Shown here one piece after another: positions 1 through 7,554 of a stretch of 11,936 bases of DNA (position 1 is its first letter; each line of letters begins with the position of its first letter). The notes under the pieces were generated by a model. That model did not search any database. It worked only from the letters and a program-made list of their open reading frames with translations, and was not told where the DNA came from. A program made the position numbers and the translations under genes. This stretch comes from Patescibacteria group bacterium (GTDB lineage Bacteria; Patescibacteriota; Gracilibacteria; UBA1369; JAHJTR01). The DNA lies in the NCBI GenBank assembly GCA_018829865.1, contig JAHJTR010000012.1:1-11936 (forward strand). Direction: 5' to 3'.

Positions 1-305
1 AGATCCCTAGCGCACATTCTCAGCAACTCAACATTTTGCTGCCATCGACCACGATATTCTTTTTGAGAAACCCCCTTAAGAGCAGCATATTTCCTCTGCC
101 TCCGCAAAAAATTCCTCGTACCAAGCCCATACATCGCCCCATAAGCCTGCTTAACCTGATCAAGCGACATCTTAGCCGCATTTTTACTTACAGCCCTTAA
201 AAAAGAAGACTTTTGTTCTTTAGTCATAGCACGATATTTAGCTGAATCAACTTGTTTCCAAGAAAACTGGTGCAAAAGCTGTTTTGGGTTTGAAATATGC
301 GACAT
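1..305 (-). CDS. Hypothetical protein, 3' part cut by the window edge
   Basis: This open frame starts with ATG at 303-305 and runs 101 codons to the left edge without a stop, so only the N-terminal part is seen. The protein begins MSHISNPKQLLHQFSW and is basic and probably largely helical, with residues such as KYRAMTKEQKSSF and TRNFLRRQRKY. There is no signal peptide or membrane segment. I recognise no family. It starts 25 bases after the stop of the LysM/hydrolase gene on the same strand, with no terminator between them, so it is probably the downstream member of that transcription unit. No Shine-Dalgarno sequence precedes the ATG. The frame has more G-rich codons (GGG, AGG, CGG, GCG) than the neighbouring hydrolase genes. 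The coding call rests on the clean open frame, the ATG and the operon-like spacing. Confidence 0.7.
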   Translation of the reverse strand, partial: MSHISNPKQLLHQFSWKQVDSAKYRAMTKEQKSSFLRAVSKNAAKMSLDQVKQAYGAMYGLGTRNFLRRQRKYAALKGVSQKEYRGRWQQNVELLRMCARD

Positions 306-330
306 AAACAAATTATTATTTATCTACGAA

Positions 331-2286
331 TTACTTTAGAAAAATCTTCAAGTTTTTCCTGGATGCAAGAATTATTCTATTTCTTCTAGCCGCCAAAATC
401 CTATACTTTTCAGCTATCACTTCTAATGCTCTTTTGCCAAAAACATCAAAGCCTATCTCGTAATGCCTTTTAGATGACGTACTATATTTTTTTACTCCAG
501 GAGTCCATTGCCACGCGATACTACCAATAATTATGCTAGCATATTCTCTTTTTCCCATCATTCTAAAAAATGCCTCATATAAATTAGCCTGTGTTTGATT
601 ATTTGGAGGAATATTCTTTTTCATGTTCATCAATTGTATAGGATGATGATATGTCCGATCTATCATCCTAATTGTATTTCTATGATCTTTCTGTTTAAAA
701 GCAGGAGCTGAATGACCACCAAATTCTGTCACCATAATTTTTTTACCCGTTTTTTTAGCCAAATAAGCCACATTTTTAAACCACCATTCAAAACCTTTCA
801 TATAATCTTCCACAGACGGCACTTTCGATCCATTTGTTGAAATAACCTGCCATGGCCACATATTGACTGAAACAAAATCAAGACTCTTAATAAAATCAAG
901 ATATCTCTTCTGCGCAGCTTCATTATCACCATTAACAACTGGATTATGTGGTGCATATGAAAGTCTCAATTTCGGAGCCACTGATCTAATTTTTTTTACT
1001 ATCTTAATCCATCTATCCATTTGCCACTTAGCCTTAAAAGCATATCTGAGTTCATTCCCAATTATAAGAGTTCTCACCCCATTTTTATTGCATTCCGTAG
1101 CTAAAGCCACTATCGTCTTCTCATACGAATCAAACCAACTAGATTCCCTAGCTGATATTCGACCAGACCACTCATGCTTCCAATCACCATCCCTAGATGA
1201 CCTAACTCTATAAGCAATCCACGGCTTAACAATAACCTCGAGCCCCGCTTTTTCTGCAAGTTTTACTAATCTACTTAAGTCCCCCCTAGACGGTGAGCTT
1301 TTAATATCTTGAGCCCATTTAATATCAATCCCATTTTTCCCTGTTTGAATTAGAGATGGAACTAATGTAACACTATTAATATGTATGCCTTTCATTTGCT
1401 TAAATTCTCTCAATATTTCTTCATCTGAAATATCTTTGAATTTCTTACCTCCAAGTGGTAAACCATAAGTCATCCCTCTAATAAATTCATTTCTTCTAAC
1501 TTTAGACTCTCTTCTAACCTCTTCTTTTTGTGTTTTTTTTACAATTTTAAGAGCTTTTTTCTTTTCTATTTTTTTCTCCTTAGTTTTATGAGTTTTCTTA
1601 TAAACTGTATCTCCACGCAAAATAAGCATCCGTCCTAACCCATATTTACGCCCATCCACAGGGTAAAAATTCTTTCGCCTTGCATCCCAACTAACTTTTA
1701 TTAACTGACCTATCTTTCTTCCCTTTCGATAACGGGTATTTCTTCTGTCTCTTGAAATTAAAATAGTCAACTCATCCGAAGGAGAATAAATATCCTTAAG
1801 TCTAGTATTATAAAGCTTAGATCTTGGACTTATTGAAAATATTCTACCCCCCCTAGCATCAGGAGCAGACAAAACTTTGTCTCGCAATATCTGCAGTTTT
1901 GATTTTTCAACATTCTTTTTAGAAATATTCTCCTTGGAACTTAATTTATTGACCCCTCGTCCATCACTTCCATAAAAAGGTATATAAAGAATATCGCCTT
2001 TATAAATCGGATACCAAATATTTCTTCCAACTTTAATCGGATCAATACCTTTTTTGGGTCTACCAGTTCTATTAAGATGATTATTCGAACGATTTGCTTC
2101 AAGTATTGCATTACGTACTCTATTAAAACTAATCTTATAATGCCTAGCAAAAGATTTTGCAATTCTGGTCAAGCTCGCACTTGAAGATACAACTCTATAT
2201 TTAACAAAACCATTCTTTTCAGGAACATCAATATTTTTTATCTTCTCAGCGGATGATTCCCTAGGAACATATTTATCTAAAGACAT
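331..2286 (-). CDS. LysM-like domain plus GH113-like glycoside hydrolase
   Basis: The predicted protein is 651 residues and probably cleaves a beta-linked polysaccharide or wall glycan. Residues 28-67 followed by GDILYIP at 97-103 look like a LysM glycan-binding fold with a long insert. Residues 110-228 are unrecognised, and 229-266 form a very Lys/Arg-rich linker. A TIM-barrel domain runs from about 270 to 630. Its landmarks fit GH113-type retaining hydrolases: GMTYG at the barrel start, KPW at 354-356, IGNEL with the expected acid/base Glu412, VNMWPW, VTEFGG with the expected nucleophile Glu521, and AWQW near the end. I chose the ATG at 2284-2286. An in-frame TTG 18 bases upstream lies about where the predicted promoter would begin transcription. 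No signal peptide is visible, which is odd for a wall enzyme. The gene is paralogous to the next hydrolase gene. The substrate is unknown, and related barrel families (GH5, GH53) are possible. Confidence 0.75.
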   Translation of the reverse strand: MSLDKYVPRESSAEKIKNIDVPEKNGFVKYRVVSSSASLTRIAKSFARHYKISFNRVRNAILEANRSNNHLNRTGRPKKGIDPIKVGRNIWYPIYKGDILYIPFYGSDGRGVNKLSSKENISKKNVEKSKLQILRDKVLSAPDARGGRIFSISPRSKLYNTRLKDIYSPSDELTILISRDRRNTRYRKGRKIGQLIKVSWDARRKNFYPVDGRKYGLGRMLILRGDTVYKKTHKTKEKKIEKKKALKIVKKTQKEEVRRESKVRRNEFIRGMTYGLPLGGKKFKDISDEEILREFKQMKGIHINSVTLVPSLIQTGKNGIDIKWAQDIKSSPSRGDLSRLVKLAEKAGLEVIVKPWIAYRVRSSRDGDWKHEWSGRISARESSWFDSYEKTIVALATECNKNGVRTLIIGNELRYAFKAKWQMDRWIKIVKKIRSVAPKLRLSYAPHNPVVNGDNEAAQKRYLDFIKSLDFVSVNMWPWQVISTNGSKVPSVEDYMKGFEWWFKNVAYLAKKTGKKIMVTEFGGHSAPAFKQKDHRNTIRMIDRTYHHPIQLMNMKKNIPPNNQTQANLYEAFFRMMGKREYASIIIGSIAWQWTPGVKKYSTSSKRHYEIGFDVFGKRALEVIAEKYRILAARRNRIILASRKNLKIFLK

Positions 2287-2310
2287 AACGATATAATTTA
2301 ACAAACTAAT

Positions 2311-2339
2311 ATTGTATAACTATAACACAAAAACACCAA
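2311..2339 (-). promoter_or_regulatory. Candidate sigma70-type promoter of the LysM/hydrolase gene
   Basis: Read on the minus strand, TTGGTG (2334-2339) is followed after 17 bases by TACAAT (2311-2316). Transcription would begin near 2304, leaving a short leader before the ATG at 2286. This also argues against the upstream TTG start. The region is A/T-rich, so chance matches are likely; the spacing is the main support. Confidence 0.4.
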
Positions 2340-2400
2340 AAAAGCAAGATTGCAGACTTACCACTTGTAATTTAAAGCTCTACTCTCATCATTCAGTATA

Positions 2401-3954
2401 CTATTCAATAGAATCGTAATGTTTTCTAATAATCTTCCATGTTTCACCTCTAGGATCAAATCCCTTCCAATAATAATTATTATGAACCCATTTATTTGGT
2501 TTTTTACTTGCAATAGTTTTTGGAGAGACTAACCATGGTATTACTCCTTTAAACCTTTCTCTATATCTTTCACTCTTTATCATTGAAAAAATAGCTGAAT
2601 AAGCATTAGATTGCGCTAAAGTACTAGAACTACGATGCAAAACCTCTCCATGCACCCCTCTCCCAACAATATCAGAATAAGAACATACTTTTCGCCCTCT
2701 AGTATTTCGACACCTTTTCCTATACTTAACCGCTTTAACACCAATCTCTGTAATAATTATTTTCTTCCCCGACTCACGCGATATTTTAATCGCCTTCTCA
2801 AAGCTCCCCCTAAATCCTGCCTTCCATTCATCAACAGTTGGAACCGAAAGCTTACTAGTTACTCGCGAAGGCCATATATTAATACCAACATAGTCAAAAT
2901 TACTCCAAAAACTACTAGGAATTTTTCCTCTATACCAACTCTTTGGCATAGATGCATAAGCCAACTTACCGCTATATACACTTCTAATCTTTTTAATCAA
3001 TGTTTCAATCTTTTTTCTATACTTTTCAGACATAACAACCCGAGCCAATTCATTTCCTATAACAAAAAAAGGAACCATATTTGTCTCACACAATTGTGCC
3101 AATTCTAATGTCTGCGCAGAGTAATTTTCGAACCATCTATCATTAGGATTAATATAGTCTGAATAACCTTCAATTCTCTTCTTTTTACCCTTAATAAAAT
3201 ATGGTTTCATCGTTACACTTAGCCCCTGAGATTGAGCTATAGGAATAATTCGCTTCAAATCCTCAATATCTGGAGCACCAGGAAAATCATTTAATATTTC
3301 GATATCTGTAGCATTAGAAGCCGTGCTTTGCCCCATAACAGGCATAAAAGCAACATTTCTTATACCTCTAGAATACAAAAACTTAAACTCTTTCGCAAAA
3401 AAATCGTTGCTTAATTTTGAAAAGTCAATTCCCCCACCCACCAATCCATAATGCATACTCTTCAAAAATTCCCCCCTCCAAGATCTTGCTTTCATTAACC
3501 TTTCCAATTTCTGTCTATTTTTTTCTCTCTCAATAGCTTTTTTCATAGTCTCAATTTTTCCTCTCCTTGCTTTAATTTTTAACATAACTTGCTCAATTAC
3601 ATTCACCCCCGGTAATTTAACAGATAAATTAATCCAAGGTGCAAAATCATCCATATATCCGCATATTTCCGGCAAACGCTCACTAGCCGGTTTTAAACAT
3701 GTATCAGCAATACCTTGCTGATCTCCCATTAAATCCGGATTTTTTTGCACATATGGTTTTATACAACCTGTAAGTGCTACAGGCAAAAAAGGCAAAACAA
3801 CACCAATTCTTTTAGCAACATCTAAAATAGTCTTTAATAATGCGGGAGGCAAAATAGAGGGGTTTTTACCTAACCCAGGATTATCACCATCAGTCAATTG
3901 ATCACACAAATCCAACTCAGAAGATTTTTCTAACTCTTCATTCTCTCCTCTCAT
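2401..3954 (-). CDS. GH113-like glycoside hydrolase, possible lipoprotein
   Basis: This 517-residue protein carries a C-terminal TIM barrel (about 165-515) related to the neighbouring LysM/hydrolase. Shared landmarks are SMHYG at the barrel start, MKPYF at 249-253, IGNEL with acid/base Glu302, GINIWP, and IITEIG with nucleophile Glu403. The closing aromatic segment reads IPWLVSP instead of the paralogue's AWQW. A basic, probably helical linker (about 125-160) precedes the barrel, as in the paralogue. The N-terminal 160 residues match nothing I know and contain Cys17, Cys64, Cys86 and Cys98. Residues 48-64 are a short hydrophobic run after K-R that ends in LTGC, a good lipobox, but it lies about 60 residues from the ATG. 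An in-frame TTG at 3850-3852 would put it in a normal signal-peptide position. The ATG at 3952-3954 has a strong promoter just upstream. Both catalytic glutamates are present, so activity is plausible; the substrate is unknown. Confidence 0.75.
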   Translation of the reverse strand: MRGENEELEKSSELDLCDQLTDGDNPGLGKNPSILPPALLKTILDVAKRIGVVLPFLPVALTGCIKPYVQKNPDLMGDQQGIADTCLKPASERLPEICGYMDDFAPWINLSVKLPGVNVIEQVMLKIKARRGKIETMKKAIEREKNRQKLERLMKARSWRGEFLKSMHYGLVGGGIDFSKLSNDFFAKEFKFLYSRGIRNVAFMPVMGQSTASNATDIEILNDFPGAPDIEDLKRIIPIAQSQGLSVTMKPYFIKGKKKRIEGYSDYINPNDRWFENYSAQTLELAQLCETNMVPFFVIGNELARVVMSEKYRKKIETLIKKIRSVYSGKLAYASMPKSWYRGKIPSSFWSNFDYVGINIWPSRVTSKLSVPTVDEWKAGFRGSFEKAIKISRESGKKIIITEIGVKAVKYRKRCRNTRGRKVCSYSDIVGRGVHGEVLHRSSSTLAQSNAYSAIFSMIKSERYRERFKGVIPWLVSPKTIASKKPNKWVHNNYYWKGFDPRGETWKIIRKHYDSIE

Positions 3955-3987
3955 CTAGTATTTTTTAATATAAATATTTGGCTTAAA

Positions 3988-4016
3988 AATATAAGACAAA
4001 CTAAAACGCTTGTCAA
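3988..4016 (-). promoter_or_regulatory. Strong sigma70-type promoter of the second hydrolase gene
   Basis: On the minus strand a perfect TTGACA (4011-4016) is followed after exactly 17 bases by TATATT (3988-3993). Transcription would begin around 3981, giving a leader of roughly 27 bases before the ATG at 3954. It lies in the 98-base gap after the caspase-like gene, so the hydrolase gene is probably transcribed independently of that gene. Confidence 0.65.
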
Positions 4017-4031
4017 TGGCTTAAAGAAAAG

Positions 4032-4051
4032 CTTTATAATACTTTATAATA
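4032..4051. repeat. Perfect 10-bp tandem duplication
   Basis: The plus strand reads CTTTATAATA twice in succession (4032-4041 and 4042-4051), immediately after the stop codon of the caspase-like gene on the minus strand. It is too short and A/T-rich to assign a function. It could be replication slippage or a protein-binding direct repeat upstream of the 3988-4016 promoter. Confidence 0.6.
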
Positions 4052-4052
4052 T

Positions 4053-6641
4053 CTAAGCCATACCCCCAGTTCCAGGTTTATGTGACCTAGAAGCCAATTG
4101 TTTTCCCCCTTTATAAAGCTGAGGTTCTTGAAAAGTTTTGCTCTGCCCTCTTACTGCAGATGAAGAATCATAAAGTATTTTATCCTCAGCCTTGAGGTAA
4201 GCCTGCCCTAAAGTCAGATTAGAATTACTTTTCATTGCTCCAATCAATCCCATAGTAAAACTACTTCCTGTAGAATCATCGTACTCAGAAGATTGCCCCG
4301 GTCTTGACCCAACCAGAATAGTAAGATTTTTATGCTTAAGTTTCCTTCCCCAGATTCCAATTTCACATCCGTCCAAAACCATAAATATTTTATTACCATT
4401 ATCTAACAAAGGACGAAAAATCCTATAAACTTCATTTGTCGCAATTCCTCCAGAGGAACTAAATAAATACGCATTTATTAGCTTTTTGGTACTTGAATGT
4501 CCTGAAAAATAAAAAATCAAATCCTTATCCTTATTTAAACATGTTTTCACTGATCGTTTTAATAATCTCAAAAAATTCCTCCTGGTAATACCAGGCCCTT
4601 GATGAGAAAAAACATCTTCGCTGTTATATTTTTCACTAAACATCTCGACAAATTTATTCTTATCTTTTACAAAATTATTCTCGACCTTACCCCTCTCATG
4701 TGTCCCAATTGCACATATTACAGAACCTTTCTTAGGATCAATTCCTTCAATTTCCTCCCGATTCTGAGCTCTCATCTCAGTCTCAACAAAAACTTTATAG
4801 TACTTCCTACGAATTACATCTGTAAAAACCGCAAGATTAATTGTATGTATTTTACTAAGTTTATCAGTTGGAGGATAAATAACTCCCGCATCCACCAATT
4901 CCTTTAGGCTGAAACCAAAAGTCAGTGATCTTCCTCCATAATCAACTTCCATAGAAATACCATGATTTTCAACTTCAACATCCGTAACTTCAACATCCAA
5001 GTCTAATTCATTACTCAAATATCCCTCCACTTTTCCAAACGCCTCAAGTATTTTTTTATTCCTATCCCTACCAGTCTTAATTTCTACATTATCTTTAGGC
5101 CTCGAAGGTCGCCCTTCAGCTATGACATCTCCTCTATTAATCCTCACTCTATGACCCTTATTATCCACAAACTCACCAGTTTTTGGATTGAGAGTAATAT
5201 ACTCGGCATAATTATACAAATCTTCATAGTTATCATTCTTTTTTGCAGGAACTAGTTCAGCCTTTCTATAAACCACTAATCTAAGATTACATTTATGGCT
5301 ATAAAAATCTCTAATTCTCGCATTAACAAAAGCCCCCCTGGGAGGATCAAACACAAAAGCAGCATCCTCATCAAATCCAAAAGTTTCGTTGCCGTATCTA
5401 GAGGCCATAGTTCCAACACTTTTCAAACAATGTGCACGCATTTTTGCTATTGCATATGGCGACTCCTCATTATTTTTACGAATAGCACTACGAAGCCGAT
5501 AATACTCTTTTCTTTGAGCATTACTACTTACCCTCCGTTGCCTGGGTAAATGTTTTTTTAAATCATACAAATCAACAGGATAATCATTATGAGCTAAAGT
5601 ATTAAACGCTTTTTCCAGTGAAGTTATCTCAGTCATTACCTTTTTGGATTCTTTTTCATTATTATGCGATCCATGCCATTCTCTTAATGAGTACAAAACT
5701 CCAAGCATACCTGCAACATTCATATGATATTCACCATCTTTTCCTTTGTAATAAATCTTTTCAGATGCCTTTTGCCCTGGGCTATAACCATGTTTTTTTG
5801 CCATATAATTAGCATTAATCAAACTTGCTTTTACGCTAAAAGGCCACCTTTTTTCACCCAAAAGATTCACATTCAAAGACTTATCTTTAGGAGTTACATC
5901 AATTTCTACCTCTGCACTGGCTTGATTTAATCTCGGCTTCTTTTCATTTTTCATCGGTTTAGTACTAGGCCGTGCCATCCTAATCGGAGATCTAACAAAC
6001 GGTTTTTGTTTCGGTTCCAATTTCGGATTCAATTTAGCCAAATATTTCACAAAAGCCTTATGAGTAATCCGCCCATATTCACCATCACATTGACCTTCAC
6101 TTAAACCCATGCGTTTCTGCAACAAATAAACAACCTTGATCAACTTCTTATCATCCTCCATTTCTACCCCCTCAATACCCGCCAATTTCATATTATTAAC
6201 GAATTTCTCATCAGAAATTCCTCTCTTACTAAGCTGTTTTCTAGTATACCTAGACTTAATAAATCTTTTTCTCCACAAATAATTCAAGCGATAAATATCT
6301 CTTCTTGTAATCACTACTTCACCCAACGTATTGCGCGTCTCAGAAGACTCCTTAGCCGCCATTGCCCTCCCCATTTTCCTATGAGTTGTAGGCCCATAAC
6401 GCCCATCAACCGTAGTTTTAAGCTTCCTTTGAAGCCTTTTAACCGCATTGTATAATTGATCAGGTTTATTAATATCATCTACTGAAACGCCCATCTTAGC
6501 CAAATTACTGCTAAATTGCTCCAACGTAATTTTCCTCCTACCCAAATATCTTTTTGTATAAGCAATTGCTCTCTGCTTTCGACGCTCAATTTTTGAAGGA
6601 GGTCTATCGCTTGGCCGATCAGAAATACCACTAGGTGACAT
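4053..6641 (-). CDS. Peptidoglycan-binding-like repeats plus caspase-like protease
   Basis: This is an 862-residue modular protein. Two PG_binding_1-like repeats lie near the N-terminus. The first, about 60-95, has AVKRLQRKL and VDGRYGPTTHRKM. The second, about 165-200, has VVYLLQKRM and CDGEYGRITHKAF. A basic, Pro-rich linker follows (about 203-240). Residues 240-635 are unrecognised. The C-terminal 640-850 is a caspase/metacaspase-type (peptidase C14, clan CD) domain: strand VICAIGTHE, then YFSGH with catalytic His715, then MVLDGCEIG with catalytic Cys759, then the typical VGSRPGQSSE and GSSFT segments. Such proteases usually cut after basic or acidic residues, and in bacteria they are tied to regulated proteolysis or cell death. 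There is no signal peptide. The ATG at 6639-6641 is preceded by a candidate promoter. The gene is divergent from the toxin-antitoxin pair. The domain assignments rest on motifs; the substrate and the role of the middle region are unknown. Confidence 0.85.
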   Translation of the reverse strand: MSPSGISDRPSDRPPSKIERRKQRAIAYTKRYLGRRKITLEQFSSNLAKMGVSVDDINKPDQLYNAVKRLQRKLKTTVDGRYGPTTHRKMGRAMAAKESSETRNTLGEVVITRRDIYRLNYLWRKRFIKSRYTRKQLSKRGISDEKFVNNMKLAGIEGVEMEDDKKLIKVVYLLQKRMGLSEGQCDGEYGRITHKAFVKYLAKLNPKLEPKQKPFVRSPIRMARPSTKPMKNEKKPRLNQASAEVEIDVTPKDKSLNVNLLGEKRWPFSVKASLINANYMAKKHGYSPGQKASEKIYYKGKDGEYHMNVAGMLGVLYSLREWHGSHNNEKESKKVMTEITSLEKAFNTLAHNDYPVDLYDLKKHLPRQRRVSSNAQRKEYYRLRSAIRKNNEESPYAIAKMRAHCLKSVGTMASRYGNETFGFDEDAAFVFDPPRGAFVNARIRDFYSHKCNLRLVVYRKAELVPAKKNDNYEDLYNYAEYITLNPKTGEFVDNKGHRVRINRGDVIAEGRPSRPKDNVEIKTGRDRNKKILEAFGKVEGYLSNELDLDVEVTDVEVENHGISMEVDYGGRSLTFGFSLKELVDAGVIYPPTDKLSKIHTINLAVFTDVIRRKYYKVFVETEMRAQNREEIEGIDPKKGSVICAIGTHERGKVENNFVKDKNKFVEMFSEKYNSEDVFSHQGPGITRRNFLRLLKRSVKTCLNKDKDLIFYFSGHSSTKKLINAYLFSSSGGIATNEVYRIFRPLLDNGNKIFMVLDGCEIGIWGRKLKHKNLTILVGSRPGQSSEYDDSTGSSFTMGLIGAMKSNSNLTLGQAYLKAEDKILYDSSSAVRGQSKTFQEPQLYKGGKQLASRSHKPGTGGMA

Positions 6642-6663
6642 ATATTTATTTTTTATTTAATAA

Positions 6664-6692
6664 ATCATATTATTCTACAATATTTTAGTAAA
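6664..6692 (-). promoter_or_regulatory. Candidate promoter of the caspase-like gene
   Basis: On the minus strand TTTACT (6687-6692) is followed after 17 bases by TATGAT (6664-6669), about 22 bases upstream of the ATG at 6641. The -35 hexamer is imperfect and the region is A/T-rich, so the call is tentative. Confidence 0.4.
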
Positions 6693-6717
6693 AAAAGCAA
6701 CCGCTCAATCTCAAAAA

Positions 6718-6760
6718 ACAATATAATTTGTAGTCGTTCTGTGTTACAAAAAGGTTACAC
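6718..6760 (+). promoter_or_regulatory. Candidate promoter and operator of the toxin-antitoxin pair
   Basis: A perfect TATAAT (6722-6727) is flanked symmetrically by ACAA (6718-6721) and TTGT (6728-6731), so the -10 element sits inside an imperfect palindrome. A second imperfect inverted repeat follows, GTGTTAC (6741-6747) and GTTACAC (6754-6760), with six of seven positions paired. No good -35 hexamer is visible. Phd/YefM-type antitoxins commonly repress their own operon by binding such palindromes, which fits the position 17 bases before the antitoxin ATG. This is inference from symmetry only. Confidence 0.4.
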
Positions 6761-6776
6761 ATTAATTGAAACAAAA

Positions 6777-7085
6777 ATGAAAACTAAAATTATCAATCTC
6801 AAACACTTCCGCCAAAATATCACTTCTTTATGGAAAGAATCCCAAAAACACAATTTGCGCTTTATAGTCATGTTTCATTCAACTCCGATACTCGAAGTTC
6901 TCCCTTTCAAAGATACCGTTTTACAATTTGATGAGGAGACGGAATTCTGGCAAGAAAAAAGAAAACATAAAAAGATAAAAAAACCTGAAAACAACGAAAA
7001 AAATTCCGACCCTCAAAAACCGATAATAATAAAAACGCTCGATGATGAAGAATCCGTTGAAGAAACTGGCTTCTTTGCCATGTAA
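6777..7085 (+). CDS. Phd/YefM-like antitoxin of a type II toxin-antitoxin pair
   Basis: The protein is 102 residues from the ATG at 6777. The first 45 residues resemble the DNA-binding half of Phd/YefM antitoxins: NLKHFRQNITSLWKE, then a strand-like RFIVMFHSTPILEVLPF, matching the family pattern of a short helix pair followed by 'iivtrhgkPvavl'. The rest is hydrophilic and Lys-rich, ending in an acidic tail with EESVEETGFFAM, the kind of flexible C-terminus that usually wraps the toxin. An in-frame GTG at 6741 would add 12 residues, but it lies within the likely operator and close to the expected transcription start, so I prefer the ATG. The stop is 22 bases before the toxin gene. In family members the antitoxin neutralises the toxin and represses the operon. 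Similarity is modest. Confidence 0.65.
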   Translation: MKTKIINLKHFRQNITSLWKESQKHNLRFIVMFHSTPILEVLPFKDTVLQFDEETEFWQEKRKHKKIKKPENNEKNSDPQKPIIIKTLDDEESVEETGFFAM

Positions 7086-7107
7086 CTCCCAAATAACAAC
7101 AAAAAAA

Positions 7108-7449
7108 ATGTACAAACAAGGAGACATAATAATTTTCAATTGTCAAAAAACAAATAAGCTCAAAACAGGACTCATTATTTCAAATGACAACTTCGGAAAA
7201 ACCTATAAACCAAGTATTTTAATTTTCCCCGTCATCTCAAAAGAAACCGCAGACAGATACAGCTTCAGACTCCTCACAACCTCGCTCAAAACCGGAAAAC
7301 TTGTCAAAGAAGCCTATGTTGACTGCCATAAAATGGAAATAATCGATGAGCAACACATTAAAAAATCAGTAGCCCAAATCCGCGAGAATCAAGCGACTGA
7401 AATAATTAATAAATTTATAAATTTAATTAAGCAAAATTCATATCTCTAG
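7108..7449 (+). CDS. MazF/PemK-like toxin
   Basis: The protein is 113 residues from the ATG at 7108, starting MYKQGDIIIF. The order of features follows the MazF/PemK fold: an opening GDI strand, GLIISND, PSILIFPVIS, a variable loop, then EAYVDCHKMEIID, and a closing segment like the family's 'kiG.l' helix (KKSVAQI). Family members are usually ribonucleases that cut RNA at short motifs and arrest growth. The usual Arg-Pro before the second strand is replaced by Lys19-Thr20, and the usual catalytic Thr after the third strand is Ser44, so activity may be altered. The open frame extends upstream to an ATG at 7042, but that part overlaps the antitoxin gene in another frame and would add 22 unlikely residues before the GDI strand. 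No Shine-Dalgarno sequence is visible. It is probably co-transcribed with the antitoxin gene. Confidence 0.75.
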   Translation: MYKQGDIIIFNCQKTNKLKTGLIISNDNFGKTYKPSILIFPVISKETADRYSFRLLTTSLKTGKLVKEAYVDCHKMEIIDEQHIKKSVAQIRENQATEIINKFINLIKQNSYL

Positions 7450-7490
7450 TTTTTAAGGAAACAAACAAAGACCGCCCAACTCCATGCAAC

Positions 7491-7519
7491 TTTACAAAAC
7501 ACCAAATATATAGTATCAT
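7491..7519 (+). promoter_or_regulatory. Candidate promoter of the lytic transglycosylase gene
   Basis: TTTACA (7491-7496) is followed after 17 bases by TATCAT (7514-7519), placing the start of transcription near 7526 and leaving a leader of about 30 bases before the ATG at 7555. An AAGGA at 7524-7528 is too far from the start codon to act as a ribosome binding site. This suggests the transglycosylase gene can be transcribed separately from the toxin-antitoxin pair. Confidence 0.5.
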
Positions 7520-7554
7520 AACTAAGGACAAAAAATCTCTCAATTTACAAAAAC

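Noticed and set aside
2287..2304. TTG start extending the LysM/hydrolase by six residues
   Set aside because: The predicted transcription start falls at about this position, and an ATG follows 18 bases later.
2341..2400. Terminator after the second hydrolase
   Set aside because: The transcript has GCAATCTTGC before a U-run, but the four-base stem would leave a two-base loop, which is not stable.
2635..3108. Plus-strand open frame of 157 codons inside the second hydrolase gene
   Set aside because: It is antisense to a gene with clear catalytic motifs, has Asn/Ser/Thr/Phe-rich low-information sequence and no start context.
6741..6776. GTG start upstream of the antitoxin, whose extension reads QKGYTLIE, like a type IV prepilin cleavage motif
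   Set aside because: The residues that follow are hydrophilic, not the hydrophobic helix of a pilin, and the GTG lies in the likely operator next to the expected transcription start.
7042..7107. Upstream ATG for the toxin
   Set aside because: It adds 22 residues before the conserved GDI opening strand and overlaps the antitoxin gene in another frame.
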